A DNA stretch of 64,000 bases from an uncultured Paracoccaceae bacterium (GCA_937883775.1 CAKZXZ010000236.1:1-64000), one strand, 5' to 3'. Positions 21,983 through 31,938 are shown, counted from the stretch's first letter. Translations and numbers: made by a program. Notes: generated by a model from the sequence alone, not told the origin.

Positions 21983-22658
21983 GCCTTTGCGGAATGGAAA
22001 CCGCGTCGTCTCACTTGGTATTGCCGCGATTGTCCTGATCCTTTTGGTCACCGGCATCGCTCTTTTCTGGAGCCTTCCAGATGCCAACGCTTTTAATGAC
22101 CGGGTCGAGCGTATCTTTATCGAGAACGATGCGCTGACAAGTGGCGATCAGATCAAACTTCTTGAGATCCTCGCCCAATCTGGCACCGCATTCTCCGATA
22201 CGCTGGCCAGCTACCGCATGGTGATCTTTGTGCTGCTTGTCTTTGCTACTGCATTGCTGATCGCAGCGCTGGTTTTTCTTGTCATGCTGATCGGGCTGAA
22301 CCGCCGCATGGCGCAGGTGGAACAAGCGGGCATTCAGGTAAACTCCCTTCTTATCAGCCGCGATCAGAACCTCGTTTATCTGAACAATATGGAGTTCAAG
22401 CTGACCGAGGCCGCAATTGAAACGCTATCCGTCCTTGCCGAAGCACGCATGGATGATGACGTGCTTTCCGGCGCCGAAATCGAGGCGATGATCTCAGGGC
22501 GCAGTGCGTCAGACTGCGATGAGGCCGCGGGTGCGACGCGGATCAAACGCCTTCGCGATACGCTGGGCAATCAGATGGTCAGCGATCTGCTGGTCCGCAA
22601 CATCGCGCGCAAAGGCTACATGCTGTCGATCGACAAGGACGTTATCAGAATGGTTTGA
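21954..22658 (+). CDS. Two-TM membrane protein with C-terminal winged-helix (OmpR/Trans_reg_C-like) domain
   Basis: TM segments VVSLGIAAIVLILLVTGIALFW and MVIFVLLVFATALLIAALVFLVMLIG; C-terminus EFKLTEAAIETLSVLAE...VLSGAEIEAMI...RIKRLRDTLG...IARKGYMLS. Confidence 0.7.
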   Translation: MPDDISSATEPLRNGNRVVSLGIAAIVLILLVTGIALFWSLPDANAFNDRVERIFIENDALTSGDQIKLLEILAQSGTAFSDTLASYRMVIFVLLVFATALLIAALVFLVMLIGLNRRMAQVEQAGIQVNSLLISRDQNLVYLNNMEFKLTEAAIETLSVLAEARMDDDVLSGAEIEAMISGRSASDCDEAAGATRIKRLRDTLGNQMVSDLLVRNIARKGYMLSIDKDVIRMV

Positions 22659-22660
22659 CG

Positions 22661-25600
22661 CTATGCGGGTACAGCCTTGATCGGTCCATCCCGCATGAAA
22701 AAGGCATAGTAAAAGACCGGTGCCGCAATCAGCGTCAGGATCGAGGCAAACGCCAGGCCGCCCATGATCGTAATCGCCATGGACTGGAAAAAGGCATCCC
22801 AGATCAATGGAACCATTCCCAGTATCGTTGTCGCAGCCGCCAGAATGACCGGACGCAAGCGCGAGGTTGACGCCGCCACAATGGCTTCTTGCAACGGCAT
22901 TCCGGCATTCTCTTCGCGGACGATGTCGATCTCTTCGACCAACACGATGCCGTTCTTGATAAGCATGCCTGACAACGCCAGAAGTCCCAGCAGCGCCGTG
23001 AACGTAAACGGCAGCCCTGTGCCAAGCAGGGCGAGGCTGACGCCGTTCACAGACATGGGCACAAGCAACCAGATGATAAGTGGCTGGCGCAATGCATTGA
23101 AAAGCAGGATCGAGATCAGGACCATGATAAGCGCACTGACCGGCAGTTGTGCTGCGAGGCCCGATTGCGCATCGGTAGAGCTTTCGTATTCGCCGCCCCA
23201 CTCCATCCTGTAGCCTGCCGGCAAAGGCATCGTGTCAATCGTCTCTTGCACCTGCGCCTGCACCTGCGCGGCCGTCAGCCCCTTGGTGATGTCAGCCCCC
23301 ACAGTGATCGTGGACACGCGGTCGCGACGCATCAAAAGAGTATTCTGCGGCTCAAACCGCAAACCGTCGGTGACCTGCTCAAACGGGACGAAATCCTGCG
23401 CGCTATCGGAATAGATCACATGATCTGTGAGCAACAGGTTTGCATCAGGATCAGCTCGAAGAATGATCGGGATCTGACGTTCCCCTTCACGGTAAACACC
23501 TGCGTTGATGCCGGTTGTCGCAAACCGCATCGCTTCGGTGATGTTGTCACGCGTGATACCTGCCTCTTGCGCACGATCACTTGCATAGTTGGGGCGCAAA
23601 ACTTGCTCCATCTCGCGCCAATCGATACGCGGAGCAATAATGTCGCTGGACGCCTCAACCAGCCGCGCCTCGGCTTCGGTTGCGAGAGCCCGCAAGACCA
23701 CTGGGTCAGAGCCTGAGAACCGCACTTCGATAGGGTCACCCCCGCCGGGCCCAAAGGCCAGCCGTTTGGCGCGGAACTCCCCTTGTGGCAAAGCCATCGC
23801 CGTAAAAGACTCCATGCGGGTGATAAGGGCGGCAATCGTCTCAATTGTCTCGGTACGCACAATCAAATGGCCATAGCTCGGATTAGGATCCTCGGCATCG
23901 TAGGTCAGCATGAAACGCGCGGCACCGTCTCCGACATAAGCGGTCGTGGAAACGACCTCGTCCTGCTCGGACAGCCAGTCCTCCAAAACAGCGATATCGC
24001 GCGATGTCTCATGGATGGACGCGCCCTGAGCCAGCTTGTAATGCACAAACAAAAGCGGCGTATTACTGTCTGGAAAAAACTGCTGCTTGATCTGACCGAA
24101 CAGCATCATACACACAACGGTGACTGCCAGCAGGCCCGGAATGACAACCCACCAAAGCCTGAGACAGGCACGCAGCAAGCCGCCATAAAGCCGGAACAAA
24201 ACTCCGCCATAAGCATCATCTTCGCCAGCTTCACCCTGCTTGAAAAAGTAGTGCCCCAAAAGCGGTGTCACGGTCAGCGCCAGCACCCAGGACAGCAAAA
24301 GCGAAATCGCAATCACTGCGAAAAGCGAAAAGAGAAACTCACCCGTTGAATCCGGGCTTAGCCCGATACCTGCAAAGGCCATGATCCCGATGACGGTTGC
24401 GCCAAGCAGGGGGATTTGCGTTTTCTTTGCCGCATCTTGCGCCGCATCACGCGAATTTTGACCCCGTCTCATGGAAATTTGCATGCCTTCAGCAACAACG
24501 ATCGCATTGTCCACAAGCATCCCCATCGCGATGATGAGCGCCCCCAGCGAGATACGCTCCATCTCGATCGAGAAAATCGACATGAAAAAGAGCGTGCCAA
24601 CAACCGTTAACAGAAGCGTTGTTCCGACGACAATTGCAGCGCGCCACCCCATGAACAACGCCAGCACAACGACGACGATACTGACCGACATGGCAAGATT
24701 AACGAGGAAATCGTTCGAGGCGTCCTCGACCACAATGTGTTGTTGATAGATCGGCTGCAGATCAACGCCCAATGGGATCTGGGGGGCAAGCTCGGCCAGC
24801 TTTGCATCTGCGCGATGCCCCACTTCGACGATGTTTTCAGACGCAAGCCCAGCGATACCGATTGTGAAAGCATCGACGCCATTATGGCGGATCATCAGAT
24901 CAGGGTTCTCTTCGCGTGCACGGTAAACCGAAGCAAAATCGAAAAGGTTCAAAACCTCACCACCAACGCCAACAGTCAGACCTGCAATCTCTTGAACGGT
25001 GTCGTCCCCTTCGGGCCCCTGAATAAGTGTGCGCCCGGCAATGCTTTGAATGGAGCCACCATCCACAACCGAATCCGCGGTGGCGATGGCATTTTGAACC
25101 GTGATCGGCGGTACGTTCTGATTGGTACTGACGACCAGATCAGGCTCAACATAAATGACTTCGTTGGGCACACCTGACAGGTCGACATCAGCAACCCCTG
25201 CAACCGTCAAAAGCTCACGCCTTAGGAATGTCGCAAGCTCATAGATCTCTGCGTCTGAGAACCCTGGCGCGGTTACGGCGTAATAGATCCCAAAGACATC
25301 ACCGAAACTGTCATTCACAAACGGCACACCCGCACCGCTTGGCAAACGCGCTGTGTTCACCCGGTTGCGTAATTTGGTCCAAATCTCAGGCAATTCAGTG
25401 CCGTCATATTGGTCCTTCATATCAACTGTCACACGCGACAAACCTGGCTGATTGACCGACCGAACCTCTTTGACCTCCGACATCTTCTGGATCTCGGACT
25501 CAAGCGGTTCTGACACCTCACGCGCGACCTGTTGGGCACTGGCACCGGGGTATTGTGTGATGACCACGGCTGTCTTGATGGTAAAGGCCGGATCCTCAAG

Positions 25601-25702
25601 ACGCCCAAGCGAGAAGAAACCCCAGATGCCTCCCAACAAACAGCCAAGGATCAAAAGCCATGTGAGCAGCGGGCGGTTGATAGACGTACGTGCGATTTCC
25701 AT
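22661..25702 (-). CDS. RND family efflux transporter permease (AcrB/hydrophobe-type)
   Basis: 1013 aa; GRLEDPAFTIKTAVVITQYPGASAQQVAREVSEPLE; MGMLVDNAIVVAEGM. Confidence 0.95.
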   Translation of the reverse strand: MEIARTSINRPLLTWLLILGCLLGGIWGFFSLGRLEDPAFTIKTAVVITQYPGASAQQVAREVSEPLESEIQKMSEVKEVRSVNQPGLSRVTVDMKDQYDGTELPEIWTKLRNRVNTARLPSGAGVPFVNDSFGDVFGIYYAVTAPGFSDAEIYELATFLRRELLTVAGVADVDLSGVPNEVIYVEPDLVVSTNQNVPPITVQNAIATADSVVDGGSIQSIAGRTLIQGPEGDDTVQEIAGLTVGVGGEVLNLFDFASVYRAREENPDLMIRHNGVDAFTIGIAGLASENIVEVGHRADAKLAELAPQIPLGVDLQPIYQQHIVVEDASNDFLVNLAMSVSIVVVVLALFMGWRAAIVVGTTLLLTVVGTLFFMSIFSIEMERISLGALIIAMGMLVDNAIVVAEGMQISMRRGQNSRDAAQDAAKKTQIPLLGATVIGIMAFAGIGLSPDSTGEFLFSLFAVIAISLLLSWVLALTVTPLLGHYFFKQGEAGEDDAYGGVLFRLYGGLLRACLRLWWVVIPGLLAVTVVCMMLFGQIKQQFFPDSNTPLLFVHYKLAQGASIHETSRDIAVLEDWLSEQDEVVSTTAYVGDGAARFMLTYDAEDPNPSYGHLIVRTETIETIAALITRMESFTAMALPQGEFRAKRLAFGPGGGDPIEVRFSGSDPVVLRALATEAEARLVEASSDIIAPRIDWREMEQVLRPNYASDRAQEAGITRDNITEAMRFATTGINAGVYREGERQIPIILRADPDANLLLTDHVIYSDSAQDFVPFEQVTDGLRFEPQNTLLMRRDRVSTITVGADITKGLTAAQVQAQVQETIDTMPLPAGYRMEWGGEYESSTDAQSGLAAQLPVSALIMVLISILLFNALRQPLIIWLLVPMSVNGVSLALLGTGLPFTFTALLGLLALSGMLIKNGIVLVEEIDIVREENAGMPLQEAIVAASTSRLRPVILAAATTILGMVPLIWDAFFQSMAITIMGGLAFASILTLIAAPVFYYAFFMRDGPIKAVPA

Positions 25703-25710
25703 GGAGCCGC

Positions 25711-26748
25711 TCAGTTCGAAAAGCCGGTGAAGCGACGTACCCGGTCGCCATCGCGCAGCAGGTTAGAGCCGCTCGCGACAATCTCCTGACCAGCCTCAAG
25801 GCCTGACGTCACATTCACAGAGCCATCACCCCCCGGAACCATCTCAATCGGCACAGCGGCGACTGTGCCCTCGCTATCACCATCGGGCATAAAGACCATA
25901 ACCTGAGGGGTTCCATCATCCATGTTTGTCACCGCCGATGCAGGAATGCGCAGTGTTGCCGGCCCCCCGTTCAGCACCGCATAAACGGTCACAGACGAAC
26001 CCGGCAAAATGACCACATCTTCTGGCGGGGCCATGCCCAGCGTAATCTGAAAGGTCTGGCCGACCTGCGACGTCTCTGCATTAAATTCGCGCGGTTCCAC
26101 ATCATAACGCGCATCAATCGCGGGAAATTCGGCCCAAAGCTCGATATCGGCGTCATTGCCTGCGCGTTGAAACAACACCTCCGACACGTCAATATCGATG
26201 CGCAGCTCAGACATATCATGCAAACGCGCAATCGGCGATCCCGCAGCAATGGTTGAAAAGTTCGGAACATTGCGTGCCGCGACCAAAGCATCAAAAGGTG
26301 CGGTCAGCGTTGCATCCTCTAATGACCGCTCGGCATTGCGCACCGCAATATCCGCCAACTTTGCCTGCGTCTCTGCATCCTCAACCGATACTTGGCTCAC
26401 CGAACTGCCTTCCAGCTTTTCAAGCCGATCAAGTGTGCGGTCGGCCTGCTCTTTCTGCAGTCGTGCCTGCGCGAGTGCCAGCTCAAATGGTTCCAAATCA
26501 AGTTGCGCGATCATCGCGCCTTTCGGCACAGGTTCCCCTTCGATGATCGGAATGTCGACAACCTGTCCGCTGACTTGAAAGGCAAGATCAACGGTTTCCC
26601 TTGCGACGACATGGCCAAAGAATTGCCGTGTCACCTCTGAGGAGCTGGCAGCGACCCGCTCGAGCTTAACAAGCTTCGTGTCAGTCTGCGCATGCGCAGC
26701 AAACGCACCACATCCGAAGAGAAAAGTCAGCATAGCAGAGCGAAACAT
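25711..26748 (-). CDS. RND efflux periplasmic adaptor subunit
   Basis: VDLAFQVSGQVVDIPIIEGEPVPKGAMIAQLD; TLTAPFDALVAARNV; start set at MFRSAMLTFLFG. Confidence 0.92.
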   Translation of the reverse strand: MFRSAMLTFLFGCGAFAAHAQTDTKLVKLERVAASSSEVTRQFFGHVVARETVDLAFQVSGQVVDIPIIEGEPVPKGAMIAQLDLEPFELALAQARLQKEQADRTLDRLEKLEGSSVSQVSVEDAETQAKLADIAVRNAERSLEDATLTAPFDALVAARNVPNFSTIAAGSPIARLHDMSELRIDIDVSEVLFQRAGNDADIELWAEFPAIDARYDVEPREFNAETSQVGQTFQITLGMAPPEDVVILPGSSVTVYAVLNGGPATLRIPASAVTNMDDGTPQVMVFMPDGDSEGTVAAVPIEMVPGGDGSVNVTSGLEAGQEIVASGSNLLRDGDRVRRFTGFSN

Positions 26749-26894
26749 AAGCAGCCTCTTGATTGGATTTAGCGCCGACCATGTAGAGGGCGCTTGGATG
26801 CCTATACAACAACAAGCGCCTATTTTGACGATTAAAATCAAAGCAGCGAATTTATGCCTGTCCAAATCAAGGGCGATACGCTTGAGAAACCTAC

Positions 26895-26971
26895 TGGCGA
26901 CCCCGGCAGGATTCGAACCTGCAACCTGCCCCTTAGGAGGGGGCTGCTCTATCCAGTTGAGCCACGGGGCC
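26895..26971 (-). tRNA. tRNA-Arg (anticodon CCT)
   Basis: Minus-strand GGCCCCGTGGCTCAACTGGATAGAGCAGCCCCCTCCTAAGGGGCAGGTTGCAGGTTCGAATCCTGCCGGGGTCGCCA folds as a cloverleaf; loop CTCCTAA gives anticodon CCT; CCA encoded. Confidence 0.95.
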
Positions 26972-27033
26972 GCGTCAGCAATATCTCGCTCTATTTGACG
27001 CAGCGCGCAAGACGCTTGGTGCTTGGACTTTTC

Positions 27034-27054
27034 AAATGTTAGCGGCTAACATTT
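27034..27054. promoter_or_regulatory. LacI-type operator, 21-bp perfect palindrome
   Basis: AAATGTTAGC-G-GCTAACATTT, 28 bp upstream of the LacI-family gene start. Confidence 0.8.
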
Positions 27055-27082
27055 AACAGAGATCCGCAACAGAAAGACCGCA

Positions 27083-28117
27083 ATGGCCCCGAATGACATG
27101 AAACGCCCGCTGACCCTTCGCGACGTCTCGGAAGCGTCCGGGGTCAGTGAAATGACGGTCAGCCGGGTGCTGCGCAATCGCGGGGATGTCAGTGCGGCAA
27201 CACGCGAAAAGGTCTTGGAAGCAGCAAAGACATTAGGTTACGTGCCCAACAAAATTGCTGGTGCATTGGCCTCGCAACGCGTCAACCTTGTGGCCGTTAT
27301 CATTCCGTCGATGTCCAATATGGTCTTTCCGGAAGTGATGACTGGCATTTCTGAAATACTCGATGAAACGCCACTGCAACCAGTCGTTGGCGTAACGCAC
27401 TACTCTCAGGAAAAAGAAGAGTCCGTTCTCTACGAGATGCTGTCGTGGCGGCCTTCCGGCATCATTATCGCAGGGCTGGAGCATTCGGACGCAAGCCGCG
27501 CGATGCTGAAAGCCTCTGGCATTCCGGTGGTCGAGATCATGGATGTCGACGGCACACCGATTGACAGCGTTGTCGGCATTTCGCACAGGCGCGCCGGACG
27601 AAAAATGGCGCAGCAGATCGCAAAAGCGGGGTTTCAGAATATCGGGTTCATGGGCACCAAGATGCCGCTGGATCATCGGGCGCGAAAGCGATTTGAGGGG
27701 TTGATCGAAGGCCTCGCCAAGCACGGCCTCGAAGTGCAAGAGAAAGACTTCTACGAAGGGGGCTCTGCGCTCGCCAAGGGGCGCGAGATGACCCAAGCCA
27801 TGCTGGAGCGCAATGAAGAGCTCGATTTTCTTTATTATTCCAATGATATGATTGGTGCAGGCGGCCTCCTGTATCTGCTCGAGCAAGGGGTAAAGATCCC
27901 TCAGGAAATCGGGCTGGCCGGCTTTAATGATGTTGAGCTTTTGCAAGGATTGCCGCGCAAGCTGGCGACGATGGACAGCTGCCGCCTTGATATCGGTCGG
28001 GCCGCCGCGCGGATTATTGCAGAGCGATGCGAAGACCCCGCTTCCGAGCCCGGTCAGGTGATCGAGCTTTCGCCGAAGATCAGTTTTGGCGATACGCTGC
28101 GTCGCACCAAAGGATAG
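27083..28117 (+). CDS. LacI family transcriptional regulator (GntR-of-gluconate-like)
   Basis: LRDVSEASGVSEMTVSRVLRNRGDVSAATREKVLEAAKTLGYVPN LacI HTH; periplasmic-binding-like domain. Confidence 0.92.
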   Translation: MAPNDMKRPLTLRDVSEASGVSEMTVSRVLRNRGDVSAATREKVLEAAKTLGYVPNKIAGALASQRVNLVAVIIPSMSNMVFPEVMTGISEILDETPLQPVVGVTHYSQEKEESVLYEMLSWRPSGIIIAGLEHSDASRAMLKASGIPVVEIMDVDGTPIDSVVGISHRRAGRKMAQQIAKAGFQNIGFMGTKMPLDHRARKRFEGLIEGLAKHGLEVQEKDFYEGGSALAKGREMTQAMLERNEELDFLYYSNDMIGAGGLLYLLEQGVKIPQEIGLAGFNDVELLQGLPRKLATMDSCRLDIGRAAARIIAERCEDPASEPGQVIELSPKISFGDTLRRTKG

Positions 28118-28177
28118 GGCCGTGGACAGCACGCGCGCTTTGGTATTTAAGCCCGCCGAACAAAGAGACTGTAGACT

Positions 28178-28894
28178 ATGACCGCTGTTTCCATCGTCAT
28201 CCCCATGAAAAACGAAGCTGGCAACGTCACCCCTGTCGTGACCGAAATTGCAGCTGCCTGCGCCGATATCCCATACGAGATCATCATTGTCGATGATGGC
28301 TCTACCGATGGCACGGGCGATGTGGCGCGCGGGCTTGATTATCCGATCCGAGTGCTGCGAAATGAGCGTTCGGGGGGACAAAGCGCTGCGGTGCATAGTG
28401 GCGTTCTGGTCGCCAAGGCAGATGTGATCTGCACGCTGGACGGAGATGGGCAAAACCCACCCGCCGAATTGCCCAAGCTTTTTAGGCCACTTCTGGCTGA
28501 TACCGAAAATCGCGTTGGTCTGGTGGCAGGGCAACGGGTGGACCGACAAGACACAGCGGCCAAGAAGTGGGCCTCGAAAGCCGCGAACAGACTACGGTCC
28601 GCGATTTTGAACGACGGCACACGTGATACCGGTTGTGGGCTGAAGGGTTTTCGCCGGGACGCCTTTTTGCGTTTGCCGTTCTTTAACCATATGCACCGCT
28701 ACTTGCCTGCGCTGTTCAAACGCGACGGGTGGGATGTTGTCCTTGTTGATGTCAGCCATCGCGAACGCGGTGCAGGCGCGTCAAACTACACCAACCTGCA
28801 GCGCGCATTCGTCGGCGTCTGGGATCTGATGGGCGTCGCGTGGCTGATCCGTCGCCGCAAGACCGCGACCCCGACGGAGATATCGGATGGATAG
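28178..28894 (+). CDS. Glycosyltransferase family 2 (dolichyl/undecaprenyl-phosphate sugar synthase-like)
   Basis: VSIVIPMKNEAGNV, IIVDDGSTDGT, LDGDGQNPPAELPKL, RDTGCGLKGFRR. Confidence 0.92.
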   Translation: MTAVSIVIPMKNEAGNVTPVVTEIAAACADIPYEIIIVDDGSTDGTGDVARGLDYPIRVLRNERSGGQSAAVHSGVLVAKADVICTLDGDGQNPPAELPKLFRPLLADTENRVGLVAGQRVDRQDTAAKKWASKAANRLRSAILNDGTRDTGCGLKGFRRDAFLRLPFFNHMHRYLPALFKRDGWDVVLVDVSHRERGAGASNYTNLQRAFVGVWDLMGVAWLIRRRKTATPTEISDG

Positions 28895-29192
28895 CGTTTT
28901 CAGCTGGCTCAAGGTCGACAGTTGGTTTGAGTTCTGGTGGGTAATGTTTGGCCTTTCAGGGCAAATTCTGTTCACAGCACGCTTTCTTGTGCAATGGATC
29001 GCCTCCGAACGTGCAAAGCGGTCCGTTGTGCCAATCGCGTTTTGGTACTTTTCGATCAGTGGCGGTCTGATTTTGCTCGCGTATGCGATTTATCGTCAGG
29101 ATCCCGTGTTCATTCTAGGCCAATCAATGGGCTTGTTCATCTACGTCAGAAACCTGTGGTTGATCCGTGTCGAACGCCGTCTCGACACCTGA
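28887..29192 (+). CDS. Lipid-A-disaccharide synthase N-terminal (LAB_N) domain small membrane protein
   Basis: FGLSGQILFTARFLVQWIASERAKRSVVPIAFWYFSISGGLILLAYAIYRQDPVFILGQSMGLFIYVRNL. Confidence 0.88.
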   Translation: MDSVFSWLKVDSWFEFWWVMFGLSGQILFTARFLVQWIASERAKRSVVPIAFWYFSISGGLILLAYAIYRQDPVFILGQSMGLFIYVRNLWLIRVERRLDT

Positions 29193-30621
29193 CCGCACGT
29201 GGTTGAAGCCCGCGCTTTTGGGTGTTGGGCTGCTCACCCTCTACCGAGTGCTTGCGCTTCACTGGGGTCAACTCGACCTGTTTGTGGATGAGACGCAGTA
29301 CTGGTTCTGGGGGCAGGAACTGGCGTTTGGATATTACTCCAAACCCCCCATGATTGGCTGGGTGATCCGTGCATTCGTTGAAGTCGGAGGAAGTGATGCG
29401 GCCTTTTGGGTCCGCCTGCCCGCACCGCTCTTTCACGCTGCGACAGCTGTCATCCTTGGCGCCATTGCACGTGAACATATCGGTCACCGCGCAGCCATAG
29501 CGACGGCCTTGGGATATGTGACTATGCCGGTCATCACCGTCGGCTCAACGCTTGTTTCGACAGATACGATCATGTTCCCGTTCCTCGCGTTGGCATTGGG
29601 CGGCTACTTGCGGCTTGCCATCACACCATCGCGTAACCTTGCCCTTTTTACCGGGGCGATGCTGGGCCTTGCGTTCATGTCAAAATATGCAGCGATTTAT
29701 TATGTGCTTTGCGCTGGGCTGGTGGCCTTGGCCCTCCCGCTGGAACGGCTTCGCTCACGCGACTACGGGCTGATCTTGCTGGCCTTCCTGATCGCGATCT
29801 CGCCAAATGTCCTTTGGAATGTTGCAAACGGGTTTTCCACGCTGCAACACACGATGGACAACGCAGACTGGGTGCGCGACCCGAGCAAGCGTGCTGGGCT
29901 GAACATCACGGGCCTGACCGAATTTTTCGCACTTCAGTTCGTAGTCATGGGGCCAGTTCTGTTTTCAGCGCTGCTTCTGATGGGGTGGCAAGCTATTCGT
30001 GGTCAACTCACTCTGATTCAAGTGACGCTTCTGCTGTTCGCGCTACCGATCATCGGGATCGTATGTCTGCAAGCGCTCTTATCGGAAGCCTACGCAAATT
30101 GGGCCGCAGCAGGCACAATCGCAGGCGTCGTGGCCGTGATGTCATGGCTGATCGAGCGTCCAAAATGGATGCGGATATCTTTCTGGATCAACGGCACGAT
30201 CAGCGTGCTTTTGCCCTTGCTGACCCTTTTTGCCGGATCCCTATCGTTTGGTGGCGATCGGCTATTGTTTGAGCGATATGTCGGCCTTGATGAAATGTCG
30301 GAAGAAATCTTTACCATCGCCCGGGACACCGGCCAGAAAGACATCGTCGCCTTTAACCGCGATCTTCTGGCCAACCTGTTTTACACAGCGAAAGGGCGCG
30401 ATTTCACGATCTATGCAGGACCGTTTGAAGGACGGGCGCCCCACCATTACGCCCTGAAGCATGCGTTCGATGGCATGGCAGAAACGGTGCTATTCATCGA
30501 AAAGGAAGGGCGAAGCCCCCCTTGCCCCAGCGATACAGCCATCGAGATCGAAAGCCCTAACGGCAGTTATCAAGATCGAGTGTATATCGCTTACGTCCTT
30601 GACGGGGCGTGTTTGAAGTAA
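29167..30621 (+). CDS. Glycosyltransferase family 39 (ArnT-like integral membrane)
   Basis: Polytopic; LFVDETQYWFWGQELAFGYYSKPPMIGW N-terminal GT39 acidic motif. Confidence 0.9.
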   Translation: MSNAVSTPDRTWLKPALLGVGLLTLYRVLALHWGQLDLFVDETQYWFWGQELAFGYYSKPPMIGWVIRAFVEVGGSDAAFWVRLPAPLFHAATAVILGAIAREHIGHRAAIATALGYVTMPVITVGSTLVSTDTIMFPFLALALGGYLRLAITPSRNLALFTGAMLGLAFMSKYAAIYYVLCAGLVALALPLERLRSRDYGLILLAFLIAISPNVLWNVANGFSTLQHTMDNADWVRDPSKRAGLNITGLTEFFALQFVVMGPVLFSALLLMGWQAIRGQLTLIQVTLLLFALPIIGIVCLQALLSEAYANWAAAGTIAGVVAVMSWLIERPKWMRISFWINGTISVLLPLLTLFAGSLSFGGDRLLFERYVGLDEMSEEIFTIARDTGQKDIVAFNRDLLANLFYTAKGRDFTIYAGPFEGRAPHHYALKHAFDGMAETVLFIEKEGRSPPCPSDTAIEIESPNGSYQDRVYIAYVLDGACLK

Positions 30622-30624
30622 AAG

Positions 30625-31821
30625 CTAGATCACCCGATCCGCGCGCAAACGGGCCAGATCATCGGCGGTGAGGCCAAGTGTTTTCAAAACAGTGTCGGTG
30701 TCCGCTCCAAGGACAGGCGGCGGCGTCTTTACCGTAAGGGGCGCGCCGTCGATACGTGCACCCGCCCGCACAACAGTTGCGCCATCCGGAACACCAGGAA
30801 CATCATCAAAACGCGCCAGAAACTGACGCTCGGCAATTTGGGGATGCGCAAGGATATCTGGAACGCTCATAACCTCACCCGTTGGCACGCCAAGTGCATT
30901 CAACGCGGCGACCCAATGCGCGGTGGATTGCATGACCAGCACAGTCTCAAGCTCGACCGTCAGTCGCAAACGATGGGTTTTGCGATCTTCCCGCGTCGCA
31001 AAATCAGGATCGATAAGTAGATCCTCACGTCCCAGATGGCGGACAAGGCTCTCCCACTGGGTATCGCGATTGGCGGCGATGTTGATATATCCATCGGCCA
31101 CTCGAAACGTACCAGACGGGGCCGATGTTGGGTTGTCGTTGCCATTTTGCCGTGGCGCAACGCCCGCAATCAGATGATTCGAAATGGCCCATCCCATGGT
31201 CGCGAGGGTCGCCTCCAACATGGAAACGTCGATCACACACCCCCGCGGAGTTGCATTCAAAGCGGCACAGATTGCCATGGCGGCGGTCAAACCGCCTACC
31301 GTGTCGGCCACAGGATACCCTGCGCGCAAGGGTCCCTCACCATCGCGCCCGGTCACTGACATGACACCAGAAACACCCTGCACGATCTGGTCATAGGCCG
31401 GGCGATCTTTCCACGGACCGTCCTGCCCAAAGCCAGAAATCGCCGCGTAGATCAAAGACGGGTTTTCAGCACGCAGATCATCGGGCCCAACGCCCAGCCG
31501 TTCCATGACACCGGGTCGGAAATTTTCAACGACAACATGAGCGGTACGCACAAGTTTTCTGAGTAAATCCTTACCACGTTGATCTTTTAGGTTGAGCGTC
31601 ACGGACGCCTTCCCGGCATTTTGCGCTAGAAAGGATACCCCCATATCGGCGGCATTCAAAGCCGGATCAGCGCCCAGCTGGCGTGCAAGATCACCGCCGC
31701 CCGGCCGCTCGATCTTGATGACCTCAGCACCCAGATGGGCCAACTGATGACAACAAAATGGCCCTGCCAGCACATTTGTCAGATCAAGAACGCGGACGCC
31801 GGACAGCACAGATTTGGTCAT
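30625..31821 (-). CDS. CaiB/BaiF family CoA-transferase
   Basis: GVRVLDLTNVLAGPFCCHQLAHLGAEVIKIERPGGGD; NFRPGVMERLG. Confidence 0.94.
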   Translation of the reverse strand: MTKSVLSGVRVLDLTNVLAGPFCCHQLAHLGAEVIKIERPGGGDLARQLGADPALNAADMGVSFLAQNAGKASVTLNLKDQRGKDLLRKLVRTAHVVVENFRPGVMERLGVGPDDLRAENPSLIYAAISGFGQDGPWKDRPAYDQIVQGVSGVMSVTGRDGEGPLRAGYPVADTVGGLTAAMAICAALNATPRGCVIDVSMLEATLATMGWAISNHLIAGVAPRQNGNDNPTSAPSGTFRVADGYINIAANRDTQWESLVRHLGREDLLIDPDFATREDRKTHRLRLTVELETVLVMQSTAHWVAALNALGVPTGEVMSVPDILAHPQIAERQFLARFDDVPGVPDGATVVRAGARIDGAPLTVKTPPPVLGADTDTVLKTLGLTADDLARLRADRVI

Positions 31822-31909
31822 TAAAACGCCTCTCTCGGTTTCCCGCGCAAGCTAGGTCAGGTCGAGCATGGCGTCCATCAGCTGATTTGTCCGACTATTT
31901 TTATCAGGA

Positions 31910-31938
31910 TTGACGGATGGCTTGGATATGCCTATCTT
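31910..31938 (+). promoter_or_regulatory. Putative sigma70 promoter of the sORF/hemP transcript
   Basis: TTGACG - 17 bp - TATCTT. Confidence 0.5.

Noticed and set aside
26854-27042. 62-aa ORF (MPVQIKGDTLEKPTGDPGRIRTCNLPLRRGL...)
   Set aside because: Its core is the translated complement of the tRNA-Arg gene, a common false annotation
27233-28549. 438-aa minus-strand ORF across the LacI and GT2 genes
   Set aside because: Antisense to two confident CDSs, spans their boundary, no recognisable motif
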